A stretch of 64,000 bases of DNA from Terriglobia bacterium (GTDB lineage: Bacteria > Acidobacteriota > Terriglobia > Terriglobales > Acidobacteriaceae), in contig JAVUPY010000071.1 of NCBI GenBank assembly GCA_032252755.1, positions 1-64,000 of the forward strand, given 5' to 3'. The first letter of the stretch is position 1, and each line of letters opens with the position of its first letter. A program made the translations under genes and the position numbers. This document shows, one piece after another, positions 8,901 to 16,665 of this stretch. The notes under the pieces were generated by a model. That model was given only the letters and a program-made list of their open reading frames with translations. It was not told the origin of the DNA and did not search any database.

Positions 8901-9167
8901 CGTCCGATTATGATGACGACGGTTGCGGCGATATTTGGTGCTCTGCCCCTCGCCCTCGGCATCGGCGCAGGCTCGGAAGCGCGGCGTCCACTCGGAGTAG
9001 CGGTGGTTGGCGGCCTGTTGTGCTCGCAACTCCTGACCTTATATATGACCCCGATTTATTACGTTTACTTGGCTAAGGCTATTGCTCTGCTTCGACGTTC
9101 GAAAGATCCTGTTGAAGCCGAGCTCACCCTGGGTTCGTCACCGAACTTAGATATCTCCGCTGACTAA
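5988..9167 (+). CDS. RND efflux permease (AcrB/MdtB-like, HAE-1)
   Basis: The 1059-residue protein starts MNIPELFLKRPITTT after a GGAGTAAGGG site. It has the usual RND plan: TM1, large periplasmic loop, TM2-TM6, TM7, second loop, TM8-TM12. TM4 carries the proton-relay Asp pair in GFVVDDAVVMLEN, and GRLLHEFA and GIVKKNAIMMID mark the cytoplasmic-side motifs. It works as a trimer driven by proton motive force, exporting drugs or other amphiphiles. Near residues 545-563, just before VPKGFLPT, it has about 20 extra residues (GGVARFMPHGMPDV...) not found in the second RND permease at 28790. No outer-membrane factor gene lies nearby. Probably controlled by the divergent two-component system. Confidence 0.95.
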   Translation: MNIPELFLKRPITTTLLTSSLLVFGIAGYRKLPVNDLPNIDYPTIQVTATLPGASPETMASAVATPLEKQLSTVPGIDSMNSTNSLGSTSITIQLDLSRSVDGAAQDVQSAIANAIPQLPAEMPTPPTYQKVNPAESPILYLAVHSPTLSMSDVDEIAETSIAERMSMVKGVAEAQVYGSRKYALRVRADPYALASRQIGIDDLANAIKTGNVNLPIGALNTPGKAYAITANGQLSTAKQFRQLIVAYRNGGPVHLGEVANVVDGVENEKLASWFNGEPAIVLTIMRQPGANTVEITDKIRALLPEIQRQLPQAVKVDVLYDESSSIRESLSEVKFTLLLTIGLVILVILIFLRRLAATFIAATSIPVSIVGTFGVMWLLGFSLDNLSLMALTLSVGFVVDDAVVMLENIVRHIEAGMPLMQAALTGSREITFTIISMTLSLAAVFIPVLFMGGVIGRLLHEFAITIAFSILMSGIVSLTLTPMLCGRLLGTGTLSTTLDNADTVFERSLRIYSRSLGFVMRHKLSALFLSILLLAVTFLLAFGIPGGVARFMPHGMPDVLVNGVPKGFLPTVDTGQMFAFTQAAEGISFQDMIMHQKEVDSVIANSGYAQGRMSTVGGGGINTSNNLGRIFMHLRPRGERPGANAIIQELRPKLTQIPGIKTFLQILPPIRIGGMLTKSEYQYTLQSVDLHALYYYVPLLERALRRIPELEDVTSDLAINSPQLNVQIDRNKAAALGVSPEQAEQSLYSAFGPRQVSTIYGPSDEYKVLLDMDPSLQTNPDALSTLYLHSASGALVPIRSVAQIQLTRGPLTIMHFGQLPSVTLSFNLRRGSSLSSATREVEEVASQILPATITHGFQGTAQAFTSSTSRLMWLLIATVGVIYVILGILYESVIHPITILSGLPSAGIGALLALLLFRLELNLYSFVGIILLVGIVKKNAIMMIDCALREERYAGKSPEEAIMDGALVRFRPIMMTTVAAIFGALPLALGIGAGSEARRPLGVAVVGGLLCSQLLTLYMTPIYYVYLAKAIALLRRSKDPVEAELTLGSSPNLDISAD

Positions 9168-9181
9168 CGCACCCGACGACG

Positions 9182-9415
9182 ATGCATAGTGCGTTCCTAC
9201 ATGACGGACCATCAGTCCTCGTGGCACCAGTCGTGGAAGTCGTGGGGCATTTGTCGGCAGACATGGTCCGCCACTACACCCACATCCGCACTGCGGCCAA
9301 GCAGAAGGCTGTCGAAGCAATCGAGAAACAGCAAGCGGCAGTATTGGTGATGCTGACATCATCCAATGCTGCCGCTTGTGCCAAGTCGAGTGGCAAACCA
9401 CAAAGCCAACGTTAG
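9182..9415 (+). pseudogene. C-terminal remnant of a tyrosine recombinase (phage-type integrase)
   Basis: The short frame contains VVGHLSADMVRHYTHI followed by AAKQKAVEAIEK, which is the last segment of tyrosine recombinases: the conserved Gly-His, then the Tyr nucleophile in HYTH and the C-terminal helix. Everything upstream (the Arg and His-x-x-Arg motifs and the core-binding domain) is missing, since the RND permease gene ends only 15 bp earlier. It cannot be active. It is evidence that an integrated element was once here, and the next kilobase is poor in genes. The motif is clear; how the truncation occurred is unknown. Confidence 0.7.
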
Positions 9416-9433
9416 GCTTGGTGGCTATTCACG

Positions 9434-9479
9434 GTGGAGCCAGACCGGCAGGGAATAACCCCTTACGATCTGGCTCCAC
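9434..9479. repeat. 11 bp perfect inverted repeat with 24 bp spacer
   Basis: GTGGAGCCAGA (9434-9444) is repeated inverted as TCTGGCTCCAC (9469-9479). It sits 18 bp after the integrase remnant. No T-run follows, so it is a weak terminator candidate; it could equally be a leftover recombination or regulatory site of the lost element. Confidence 0.5.
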
Positions 9480-9583
9480 GCAAGCTGAAACGCCTCTTCA
9501 CGCACAACGGTGTTCGGCATCGTGTAGCTCGTCCAGCGCTTCGGAGATGATCGCGCGGGCCTTTGGGCACCGGATCAACTCAC

Positions 9584-9625
9584 GCGAACGACTCCCAATC
9601 CTAAGCAAACGACTCCCAATCATAA
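9584..9625. repeat. tandem duplication of a 21 bp unit
   Basis: Two adjacent 21 bp copies (9584-9604 and 9605-9625) share the core AACGACTCCCAATC and differ at only two positions. With just two copies and no spacers it is not a CRISPR. It lies in the gene-poor stretch behind the integrase remnant. Confidence 0.7.
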
Positions 9626-10052
9626 ATTGGCGCCGAAGAAGGGACTCGAGTTCAGATATTCAGGCAAGTTCTTCACGTACAGGAAGTTAGATGTATTTAA
9701 CGAGTTTCTCTGAAGTCTATTTGTTCCCTCAATTCTGAACGGAGCTCTCTGCCATATTCACCCAATGGACACCAAGCCGCGCTAGTACAACAGGTTCATG
9801 GCAAACTCCCGCTTCTTTGGGGCCGGACCTTAGCGCCTACAGGATAGTAGGTGCGATTGTCTTTGCTATTTCTGCAGAAGAGAATGCAGGGAAGGCACAA
9901 CAGCGGACAAATCACTCACACCTTGTGATTGTCGACGATTATCTCTTCATACCTTGCGGTGGGCTTCGGCGAACTAACGTCTCGCAAAAACAATGACGTT
10001 TCTTGCAGTCTTTCTGCAAAACAAGCATGCAGATTGTCCGAACGCGACATTC
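9626..10052. other. gene-free stretch
   Basis: I see no supportable gene, RNA or repeat in these roughly 430 bp. Open frames are short and lack ribosome sites and familiar motifs. Base composition looks slightly more AT-rich than the genes around it, in keeping with decayed or foreign sequence. Confidence 0.4.
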
Positions 10053-10385
10053 CTAACCTGGGTCCCGGTCGGTTCTATAGGTGGAGTTGGGATTTCTGCT
10101 GTGAACGCCGCGCGTGATTCTAATGACTTCACATTCGCAATCGTGATCAATTGAAGAAGTGTCGACAACCTCCGGCGTCACGCAAGAATGAGAGTCGAAC
10201 TCTGTCGATATGTATCTTGGTATTTCAAGGGATCTTGCGTCATCCAGGGAAAGGAAGAACATTCTGGGACACTGGTCACATCTCCACACAATCGCGTTGC
10301 CGAAGAAGAGATATGCCGGCGAGAGCGTTCGCCTCCTGCCTATAGAGTAATATCCTCGGTGCACTCGAGCGACACTCTCACGCAC
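10053..10385 (-). CDS. possible small CxxC...HxC protein
   Basis: The minus-strand frame encodes WRCDQCPRMFFLSLDD, then about 20 residues later FDSHSC, so a C-x2-C-x26-H-x-C pattern that could hold one zinc ion. The start is uncertain: an ATG at 10421 lies inside the next gene, and a GTG at 10385 is used here as a compromise; an AGGAGG further in is not followed by a start codon. I list it because two other small proteins in this window share the same pattern. It may be real, a fragment, or chance. Confidence 0.4.
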   Translation of the reverse strand: MRESVARVHRGYYSIGRRRTLSPAYLFFGNAIVWRCDQCPRMFFLSLDDARSLEIPRYISTEFDSHSCVTPEVVDTSSIDHDCECEVIRITRGVHSRNPNSTYRTDRDPG

Positions 10386-10593
10386 CTCGTTTGGCATTGT
10401 AGGCTCGCATGGCATAGTCATCCTCCATTTCTTCTTTCATTGCGGCGCAGTTGTGAAATTTCTCGACGGCTAGCAAAGTCGCCTCGTTCTTTCCGCTTCC
10501 AATCACTTCATGGCAACTTCTGCAGATCGTGTATGTGATTCCCCGGTAAGTAACACGGGTGGGCAGTTTCTTCTGTTCTTCGATTTGCGGCAT
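10378..10593 (-). CDS. small putative zinc-binding protein (CxxC...HxC)
   Basis: Seventy-one residues from the ATG at 10593 (MPQIEEQKKL), which follows AGAGAGG at good spacing; a longer frame from 10713 has no such site. The central part reads ICRSCHEVIGSGKNEATLL and then KFHNC: C24-x2-C27 and H47-x-C49 would make a single zinc-ribbon-like site. The C-terminal tail is charged (MKEEMEDDYAMRAY). No signal peptide, so cytoplasmic. It is the clearest of three small proteins of this pattern in the window. It diverges from the response regulator at 10837, with which it shares an upstream region. Function unknown. Confidence 0.65.
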   Translation of the reverse strand: MPQIEEQKKLPTRVTYRGITYTICRSCHEVIGSGKNEATLLAVEKFHNCAAMKEEMEDDYAMRAYNAKRGA

Positions 10594-10836
10594 CTTTGGA
10601 GCCTCTCTGCAAGAGAATTGATGGTTGCTCTCGCTGGCCGTCGAATCCCACATTCCTAGACACTGGATTTTGCCCCAAGAGGGGACGCTGTGGCTGTACA
10701 GAATTGACCACAATGAGATATCTCCAATTCCAGGTTATTTGCTTGAGTGTTCAATCTTGACCATACGTGAGTTCCCGAAAATGATATCGTTCTGCCTAAC
10801 TTTCGCGTTCGATACCTTTCGAGGAGGATTCCAGTC

Positions 10837-11499
10837 ATGAGCGAATCATCCAAAGGCCGAATCCTTGTCGTTGACGACGAACTCAGTGTTCGCGAAAGCT
10901 TGAGGATGTTATTGACCGGCGTTGGATACGAGGTCAGCACTGCGATTGACGGCTTTGACGCCCTGTTGCAACTCAAGTCGTTTGTCCCCGATGTGATCAT
11001 TTCCGACCTGAACATGCCGCACATGTCGGGCTTCGAGTTACTATCCGTCCTGCGCCGGCGTTTTCCTGAAATCTCGGTTGCCGCTATGAGTGGTGCATAC
11101 GATTCTGGCGACCTTGTCCCGGGAGGGGTAATTGCCGATGCTTTCTACGCCAAGGGTCTCCACCATCCAAAAGAACTCCTGCGGATGATTGCTGAATTGA
11201 TTCAAACTTCGGCGCAGCGTGCGGCAACGCATCAACAACAATCGGCGCCCGTGTGGATCCCACGGAACGGGCATGATTCGAATGGTGTGCCCTTTATAGT
11301 GTTGACTTGCACGGAATGCTTGCGGTCGTTTCCCTTGAGCGTACTACGCGAAGATGTCGGGGATATCCAGATTACTCCCTGCTTGTTCTGCGCAAACCCA
11401 GTCCGATACATCATCGATTTCTCGCTCACGGTTCGTTCGCCCAACAAGCCTCAGCCGGCACAAGCGAGCAACCAACAGGCGCGAGCTGAGAGAGCCTGA
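10837..11499 (+). CDS. response regulator receiver protein with C-terminal zinc ribbon
   Basis: The 220-residue protein starts after GAGGAGG. Residues 8-125 form a receiver domain with Asp13/Asp14, phospho-acceptor Asp57 (VIISDLNMP), Ser85 and Lys106. A linker rich in Gln and Ala follows, then a segment with two Cys pairs, C158-x2-C161 and C182-x2-C185, set in short strands, which looks like a zinc ribbon rather than a usual output domain such as helix-turn-helix or GGDEF. The tail is Gln/Ala-rich. No kinase is adjacent. The output is unknown; binding of protein or nucleic acid through the ribbon is conceivable. Confidence 0.88.
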   Translation: MSESSKGRILVVDDELSVRESLRMLLTGVGYEVSTAIDGFDALLQLKSFVPDVIISDLNMPHMSGFELLSVLRRRFPEISVAAMSGAYDSGDLVPGGVIADAFYAKGLHHPKELLRMIAELIQTSAQRAATHQQQSAPVWIPRNGHDSNGVPFIVLTCTECLRSFPLSVLREDVGDIQITPCLFCANPVRYIIDFSLTVRSPNKPQPAQASNQQARAERA

Positions 11500-11740
11500 C
11501 AAAAGGAACGGGCTTTTCCTGGCGTTATGCTGTGTTCGCCGGAGCCTGTCCTGTGAACCTGATGACTGCCTCTAAGTAAGCAGTAGGAACTGTTACCAAC
11601 TTGCCGAGCGTTCTCTATTGGCCATGCGCGAGTTGCTGGATTTGTCATTATTCTGCCTAATCTTTGCGTGCTTCATCTTCGATGAAGGAGCCGGCGGGCG
11701 AATCCTGCCACTGTGCTGTGATCACGCTCGAAAGGGGCAC

Positions 11741-12742
11741 ATGATCCACAAGGAACAGTCGTCCCCCTCAGTGCGGCCGTGCTTTGCAGTTCCCACGCTC
11801 ATATTGCTGGGGCTTCTGCCTCTTCTCGTGCTGCTGCCTGGCTGCGGGAGTAGCATGTCGGGGCCCGCACCTCCTCCGACTCCGCCAACTCAATCTGTCT
11901 TCCGTTTTGTCGCATGGGCAGATACGCGAGGCGGCAACACTACGCTGGCCGCCCTATCCGCACAAGTGTTGACACTCAATCCGGCGTTCACGCTGTATGC
12001 CGGGGACGGAGAATCGGAGGGCTTTACCATCGCTGGAACGAACAGCTTCCTGGCCGCAATCGACGGCAACTCAAGTAATGGCGTCTCGGCCAGGACCTTT
12101 TTTGTTCGCGGCAACCACGATGCATTGGACACCTCGGGATGGCAGCAATACTACGAACTAGCGAGTGTCGCCGGGGCTGTCGGAGCGACGCATTATAGTG
12201 CGTTCACGCCGGACTTAACGTACTCGTTCGATTATAAGAACTCGCATTTTGTCGCAATCGATGTGCCCGGAGATGCAGACGTAATCACGCCCGCGCAGAT
12301 TTCCTGGCTCGATGGTGACCTCGCGGCAGCCGAGGTACGTGGTCTCACTCACGCGTTCATATATTTTCACGGCCCGATTTTCTGCGTAGAGAGTGTGCAT
12401 TGCGAGTTCACCGGGGCGTCAGGCAGTTACGCGCCGCAGAAACTGATCGAAGTGCTGAACAAGCATCCCCTCGTGTCCGCCAGCTTCCATGGTCACGAAC
12501 ACGTGCTGGCCTACACGCACATGGACACGACGCGGTTGCCGAGCCTGACTCATGACTTCGAGGAGATTGTGGCGGGCACTGCTGGAGCCCCTGGTTATCC
12601 CTGCGATTCGCCGGCACGTACCGAGTGGTGCGATTCGGTAAATGGTTTCGCCACTGTTGACGTCTCGGGACGGGCAGTCAAAGTTAGTTTCTACCAGCAG
12701 GGAATATCGGCCCCCATCAAGACTATCGACTTCTCGAAATAG
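11741..12742 (+). CDS. lipoprotein metallophosphoesterase
   Basis: The ATG at 11741 follows AAAGGGG and gives 333 residues beginning with a signal peptide ending in LLPGC (lipidated Cys35). A Pro-rich linker (GPAPPPTPPT) precedes a calcineurin-like phosphoesterase domain with the ordered motifs AWADTRGG, YAGDGE, RGNHD, FHGP and FHGHEH. In the first motif the usual D-x-H reads D-x-R, a variant found in some members. The enzyme should hydrolyse phosphoesters using a dimetal centre, outside the cytoplasm and tethered to a membrane. Substrate unknown; phosphate scavenging fits, given the phosphoesterase encoded at 13559. Confidence 0.88.
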   Translation: MIHKEQSSPSVRPCFAVPTLILLGLLPLLVLLPGCGSSMSGPAPPPTPPTQSVFRFVAWADTRGGNTTLAALSAQVLTLNPAFTLYAGDGESEGFTIAGTNSFLAAIDGNSSNGVSARTFFVRGNHDALDTSGWQQYYELASVAGAVGATHYSAFTPDLTYSFDYKNSHFVAIDVPGDADVITPAQISWLDGDLAAAEVRGLTHAFIYFHGPIFCVESVHCEFTGASGSYAPQKLIEVLNKHPLVSASFHGHEHVLAYTHMDTTRLPSLTHDFEEIVAGTAGAPGYPCDSPARTEWCDSVNGFATVDVSGRAVKVSFYQQGISAPIKTIDFSK

Positions 12743-12875
12743 CACAAGTGAACTTGGATTAGCAGGAGAGATGTTGGTAACAGGATGGTCGTGACTCCAC
12801 CCTCTGATCCAATGGCCCATTGAGTCACGTGCGTCCCCAGGTTTCAGCCGGATAGTTAAATTAATAATGGTTTGC

Positions 12876-13286
12876 TTACGCTGCTATAGCGCTCGCCTTA
12901 CGCCATTGGTTGGGACTTGGTGCGAACCAGGGCTGGCGAACCTTTTGTTCGAGCACCCGAAACAGCCCATCCGGGAGTTCACTTTTCAACACGTACTCAT
13001 CAACCAGCCACATGATCCGCTCTGGCATCTCGGAGTACGCTGAAAGGAGTATGATCGGCAACTTCGGAAAGAGTTGCTTGATTTGGTAGGCCACCGCTTC
13101 CGCGTCCATTCCTTCAGACTTGTACTCAAGAAGAACCGCAGCAACCGGCGTTTCTTCCAATACCTTCAGAGCCGTATAGCCGCTCGATGCGACTTTGACG
13201 GAATAATTGTGGGCTTCAAGAGTCGATCTGCGAAGCTCTAACATTTGCGTGCGGTCGTCGATGCACAACAAGGTGGGGATAGCCAC
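12876..13286 (-). CDS. single-domain response regulator with Glu at the phosphorylation site
   Basis: Translation most likely starts at the GTG at 13286, seven bases after GAGGAG; the ATG at 13301 would place that site inside the gene. The 136-residue protein is a receiver domain (Asp10/Asp11, Ser82, Lys101) with no effector domain. The residue at the phosphorylation position is Glu54 (VLLEYKSEGMD) instead of Asp. Glu often mimics the phosphorylated state, so the protein may be permanently active or serve only as an interaction module. It is divergent from the phosphoesterase gene at 13559. Confidence 0.85.
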   Translation of the reverse strand: MAIPTLLCIDDRTQMLELRRSTLEAHNYSVKVASSGYTALKVLEETPVAAVLLEYKSEGMDAEAVAYQIKQLFPKLPIILLSAYSEMPERIMWLVDEYVLKSELPDGLFRVLEQKVRQPWFAPSPNQWRKASAIAA

Positions 13287-13558
13287 AGCGAGTCTCCTCA
13301 TCGAACCAAAATGGTAGGGAGTGGTGAAGAGACCTGTCTGTTCAAAATTGCTCACTAAACTGCATTCATTCCCGGTCAGCCGCAGGCACCCACTCCCGAT
13401 GTCTTCACCCGGAGCGCCGAAAGAACTTCGATTCCGCGCTGATATGTTCTTTCCTGTTCCGAAGATAAGACCCCTTCGAGTTATCACGTTGACCAGTGAT
13501 GGAGCGCACCAACTCCGTTCAGGAACCAGGAATCTGACTCGCACAGTAGCAGGTGGCT

Positions 13559-15736
13559 ATGAATGGACTAATGCGATTCCGCGCTTTGGCAATTCTCATA
13601 CTGGCAGCTTTTGGTTTCAGTGGTTGCGGAACAAACACTACCAGTTCCCCTCCGGCCGACAAGAATCAGATCACAGTGGCATTTTCTGTAGCGCCGACTT
13701 CGCTTACCAATGGGCAATACACGACTTTGACCTGGAAGACGACGAATGCCACATCGGTGAGTATTACGCCAAACATCAATGACGACGATGACGGCGTTGA
13801 ATTACCGACCTCCGGTTCGCGCACAGTCGTGCCAACGCAAACCACCATGTACACCCTGACGGCAACAGCGCCGAATGCTGTCTCAAAGACTCAGTCTGTC
13901 AACGTTACGGTCACGATGGGGAAGCCGACAATCTCGCTGTCCGCCTCACCCGAGACAGTGATGGCAGGGCAGAGTTCGACCTTACAGTGGAATGCAACAG
14001 ATTCGACATCCGTCGAAATTAATGAAGGCGTCGGAACGTTCACTTCGGCGAGTGGTACGGCCCAGGTCAGCCCCGTGGCTACCACTACCTATACTGCAAC
14101 CGCCAAAGGCGCCGGAGGGACGGCGACCGCAAATGCCACGGTTACGCTCACCCCTAGTTCCCAACTTGCGATCAGTTTAACGGCCGTGCCCGCCACGATT
14201 TCAGCCGGTGGTAAGAGCGTGCTTACCTGGAATTCCCAGAACGCCGTGTCAGTACAGATTGCTCCGGAGATTGGGGCGGTGAACACGAGCGGCACGCTGC
14301 AAGTGTCGCCGACAGGTTCAACCACGTACGTTGCAACGGCTACCGACATTGCGGGTGCGACCAAGACGGCTACCGCGACTGTGACCCTGCTGGGCGGCAA
14401 TGCCACTGGCCTGGCAAATATCAAGCACATCATTTTCTTCGTCCAGGAAAATCGCACCTTTGACAACTACTTCGGAATGCTCGGCGAGTACCAACAGTCG
14501 AAGGGACTCTCCAGCGACTTAGATGGGTTAAATCCCAACATCGTGATGTACGACTACTACGGCGATGCGGTGCACCCCTATCATCAACGTTCCGTCCGTA
14601 CTGACAACCTGAGTCCGGCCTGGAACGAGAGCCATTTCTACGCCAACTATCAGAACAGCAAGTTCAAGATGGATGCGTGGATGAAGCAACCCACGCCTTC
14701 GGTTCCTTCCCAGATCGACCCGCACTCTACACGGACTATGGGTTACTACGATTGCAGCGATATTCCGTTCTACTGCGAAGTTGCCACCCGTTTCGCGACG
14801 AGCGATCACTTTCACTCTTCGGTGATGTCGGGAACGATCGTGAACCGAGCCTACCTGCTGTCGGCAACGTCGGGCGGGATGATCCGTCCCTCCAATCCTT
14901 TCCCAGCGGAGGTCCCGACGATTTTTCGTCGTTTGAGCGAAGCCGGCATAACCTGGCGCTACTACTACCAGGATGGAAGCGTCTTTCTTGCTAATTACAC
15001 AAAAGTCGGCGGCTGCGCCGATTGCGATTGGGACCGGTTCATGACGAACGCCTGGCAAATCAAGAACTACTACGACATTCTGTCGCGGCCAACGGCCGAT
15101 CGCGACCTGCCGCAGGTCATCTTCATAGAACATTCTTCGGGAGAAGATGGTGACACGACCGCGCTTGATGAACATCCAGGCCACGACGTGCAGCGGGGCG
15201 TCGCGAGTGCGGAGAAGATCATCCGCGCCCTGATGAACAGCCCTGCATGGCCTTCTTCAGTTTTTATCCTGTCTCACGACGAAGGCGGAGGTCTGTACGA
15301 CCACGTTGCTCCGTACTCTGTTCCGGCTCCTGATGCCACCCTACCACTGCGCGTCAGCACCGACGGCGGAAAGTACGACAACTTCACCTACAGCGGTTTT
15401 CGTGTGCCTCTGCTTGTCATTTCGCCATGGGTCAAGCCGCACTTTGTTTCGCACACCGATCGCGAATTCACCTCGATCTTGAAATTGATCGAGACCCGTT
15501 TCAATTTGCAACCACTCACGGATCGCGATGCTGGGGCCGATGATATGACCGAGTTCTTTGACTTTTCCACGCCGCACCTGCTCGTCCCGCCCGAACTGCC
15601 GGTGCAACCAGTCGCGTGTCCGCTTCCGATCACTTCGTATGGCGATAAGAACGGTAATGGCGTCATAGATGGCAATGAAATCGCCCTACCGGATGCATGC
15701 AACAAGAAATTTGAAGCGTCGCCAACTCATCAGTAA
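13559..15736 (+). CDS. lipoprotein phosphoesterase (phospholipase C / acid phosphatase family) with Ig-like repeats
   Basis: About 725 residues from the ATG at 13559 (AGCAGG upstream). A lipoprotein signal ends in GFSGC (Cys23). Three Ig-like beta-sandwich repeats follow (about residues 35-120, 122-205, 207-285), each with a 'LTW/LQW/LTW...S/V' core and a closing 'TYTATA' strand. From about residue 290 comes a phosphoesterase domain (PF04185 type): FVQENRTFDNYFG, SVMSGTIVNRAYL, LSHDEGGGLYDHV and SHTDREFTSI. The far C-terminus has an EF-hand-like calcium loop, DKNGNGVIDGNE. Such enzymes cleave phospholipids or phosphomonoesters outside the cell; which one cannot be told. Confidence 0.9.
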   Translation: MNGLMRFRALAILILAAFGFSGCGTNTTSSPPADKNQITVAFSVAPTSLTNGQYTTLTWKTTNATSVSITPNINDDDDGVELPTSGSRTVVPTQTTMYTLTATAPNAVSKTQSVNVTVTMGKPTISLSASPETVMAGQSSTLQWNATDSTSVEINEGVGTFTSASGTAQVSPVATTTYTATAKGAGGTATANATVTLTPSSQLAISLTAVPATISAGGKSVLTWNSQNAVSVQIAPEIGAVNTSGTLQVSPTGSTTYVATATDIAGATKTATATVTLLGGNATGLANIKHIIFFVQENRTFDNYFGMLGEYQQSKGLSSDLDGLNPNIVMYDYYGDAVHPYHQRSVRTDNLSPAWNESHFYANYQNSKFKMDAWMKQPTPSVPSQIDPHSTRTMGYYDCSDIPFYCEVATRFATSDHFHSSVMSGTIVNRAYLLSATSGGMIRPSNPFPAEVPTIFRRLSEAGITWRYYYQDGSVFLANYTKVGGCADCDWDRFMTNAWQIKNYYDILSRPTADRDLPQVIFIEHSSGEDGDTTALDEHPGHDVQRGVASAEKIIRALMNSPAWPSSVFILSHDEGGGLYDHVAPYSVPAPDATLPLRVSTDGGKYDNFTYSGFRVPLLVISPWVKPHFVSHTDREFTSILKLIETRFNLQPLTDRDAGADDMTEFFDFSTPHLLVPPELPVQPVACPLPITSYGDKNGNGVIDGNEIALPDACNKKFEASPTHQ

Positions 15737-15875
15737 TTCACGAGAGGGCGAAATGACCCTATGGGTAGACTCAAAGCGCTTGCAATCCTGTCTGCTGATT
15801 GGAAGCATGAATGAGCCCATCCCGCCCTGCGTTCGAGCGATTACATCGCTGCCAGGGGACCGAGTAGGTGGAAAT

Positions 15876-16076
15876 ATGGAAACAAGCGCATTCACGATGA
15901 AACCAGACGATGACAGTGCAAAGCACGAAAGCGTCTGCACAAAATGTTCCATGGTGCTTACCGCGTACACACTTGAGTCACTGGCCAAGAAACAAGTTAG
16001 CCATATATGCCGCGACAGGCCACCTATGCATCATCCACGCCGGCCAGCCAACGTTCCCAGACAGAAGCTGTACTGA
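15876..16076 (+). CDS. small putative zinc-binding protein (CxxC...HxC)
   Basis: Sixty-six residues from the ATG at 15876, preceded by GGTGG at suitable distance. The sequence contains C21-x2-C24 (VCTKCSMVLTAY) and H43-x-C45 (VSHICRD), the same arrangement as in the protein at 10378-10593 with nearly equal spacing (18 versus 19 residues). The tail is basic with His and Pro. No signal peptide. Function unknown. It lies between the phosphoesterase gene and the convergent hemerythrin-like gene and may be monocistronic. Confidence 0.55.
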   Translation: METSAFTMKPDDDSAKHESVCTKCSMVLTAYTLESLAKKQVSHICRDRPPMHHPRRPANVPRQKLY

Positions 16077-16185
16077 GTTCCTCCTGGAGTGTAGGTTCCG
16101 CTGCAACCGGGCTCCAGACGTTTTCGGAAACGCTGGCTCCTCTTCCGAATAGCCGGCAATTGCGACCGTAGTTGTTTTGCGAGGT

Positions 16186-16665
16186 CTATGCAGCGTCGCG
16201 GCTTTCTTGCAGGTCTTCTGGCGACTCCTTTTCCAACTCAGTCTTGCGGGCCTCCAATCGAGTACCCAACGCCTCGAGCTCTGTTGGATCGAACAGCTGT
16301 CGGGCCTTCTTGAACATCTCACCTTCCTCTTCTTCGATGTGATGCTCGACAGTTTCCTTCATCACGCTCAGTTTTGCGCCCCACTGTTCCTCTTCGGGAG
16401 ACACACCGGTCAACTCGCCCATAACTAGATCGACCACATGATGCTCCTGGTATCCTTCAAGCACGATGTCTTTCAGCTTGGCCTGTTCTTGAAAGGCTGG
16501 ATACAGGATCTCCTCTTCGATCGTTTCGTGGATTGTTAGCTCTCTTTTAACCGTCTCAAAGAGTGTCGTGCGTGTTTTGACAGCTTTCTCTGTAGTGTCG
16601 TCGAGTTGCGACAAGATCTTTTTAACCTTGTCGTGGCCTTGTTTCAAAAGCTTGAGTGCGTCCAT
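16186..16665 (-). CDS. hemerythrin-like HHE-domain protein
   Basis: The start at 16665 (MDALKLLKQG) follows GGGAG; a longer frame begins at 16707. The 159-residue protein is all-helical with the His/Glu pattern of hemerythrin HHE proteins: His11, His46, Glu50/51, His75/76, His108/109 and Glu113 (QGHDKVKK, IHETIEEEILYP, YQEHHVVDL, VEHHIEEEE). These ligate a di-iron centre that can bind oxygen or react with nitric oxide or peroxide. The C-terminal 40 residues are a charged helix. It is cytoplasmic and stands alone. Whether it senses, stores or detoxifies is open. Confidence 0.88.
   Translation of the reverse strand: MDALKLLKQGHDKVKKILSQLDDTTEKAVKTRTTLFETVKRELTIHETIEEEILYPAFQEQAKLKDIVLEGYQEHHVVDLVMGELTGVSPEEEQWGAKLSVMKETVEHHIEEEEGEMFKKARQLFDPTELEALGTRLEARKTELEKESPEDLQESRDAA

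Noticed and set aside
9584-9625. Possible start of a CRISPR array
   Set aside because: Two directly adjacent copies without spacers, and no cas genes in the window.
15669-15875. Longer start for the small CxxC...HxC protein
   Set aside because: The upstream part overlaps the end of the phosphoesterase gene and has no ribosome site, whereas 15876 does.
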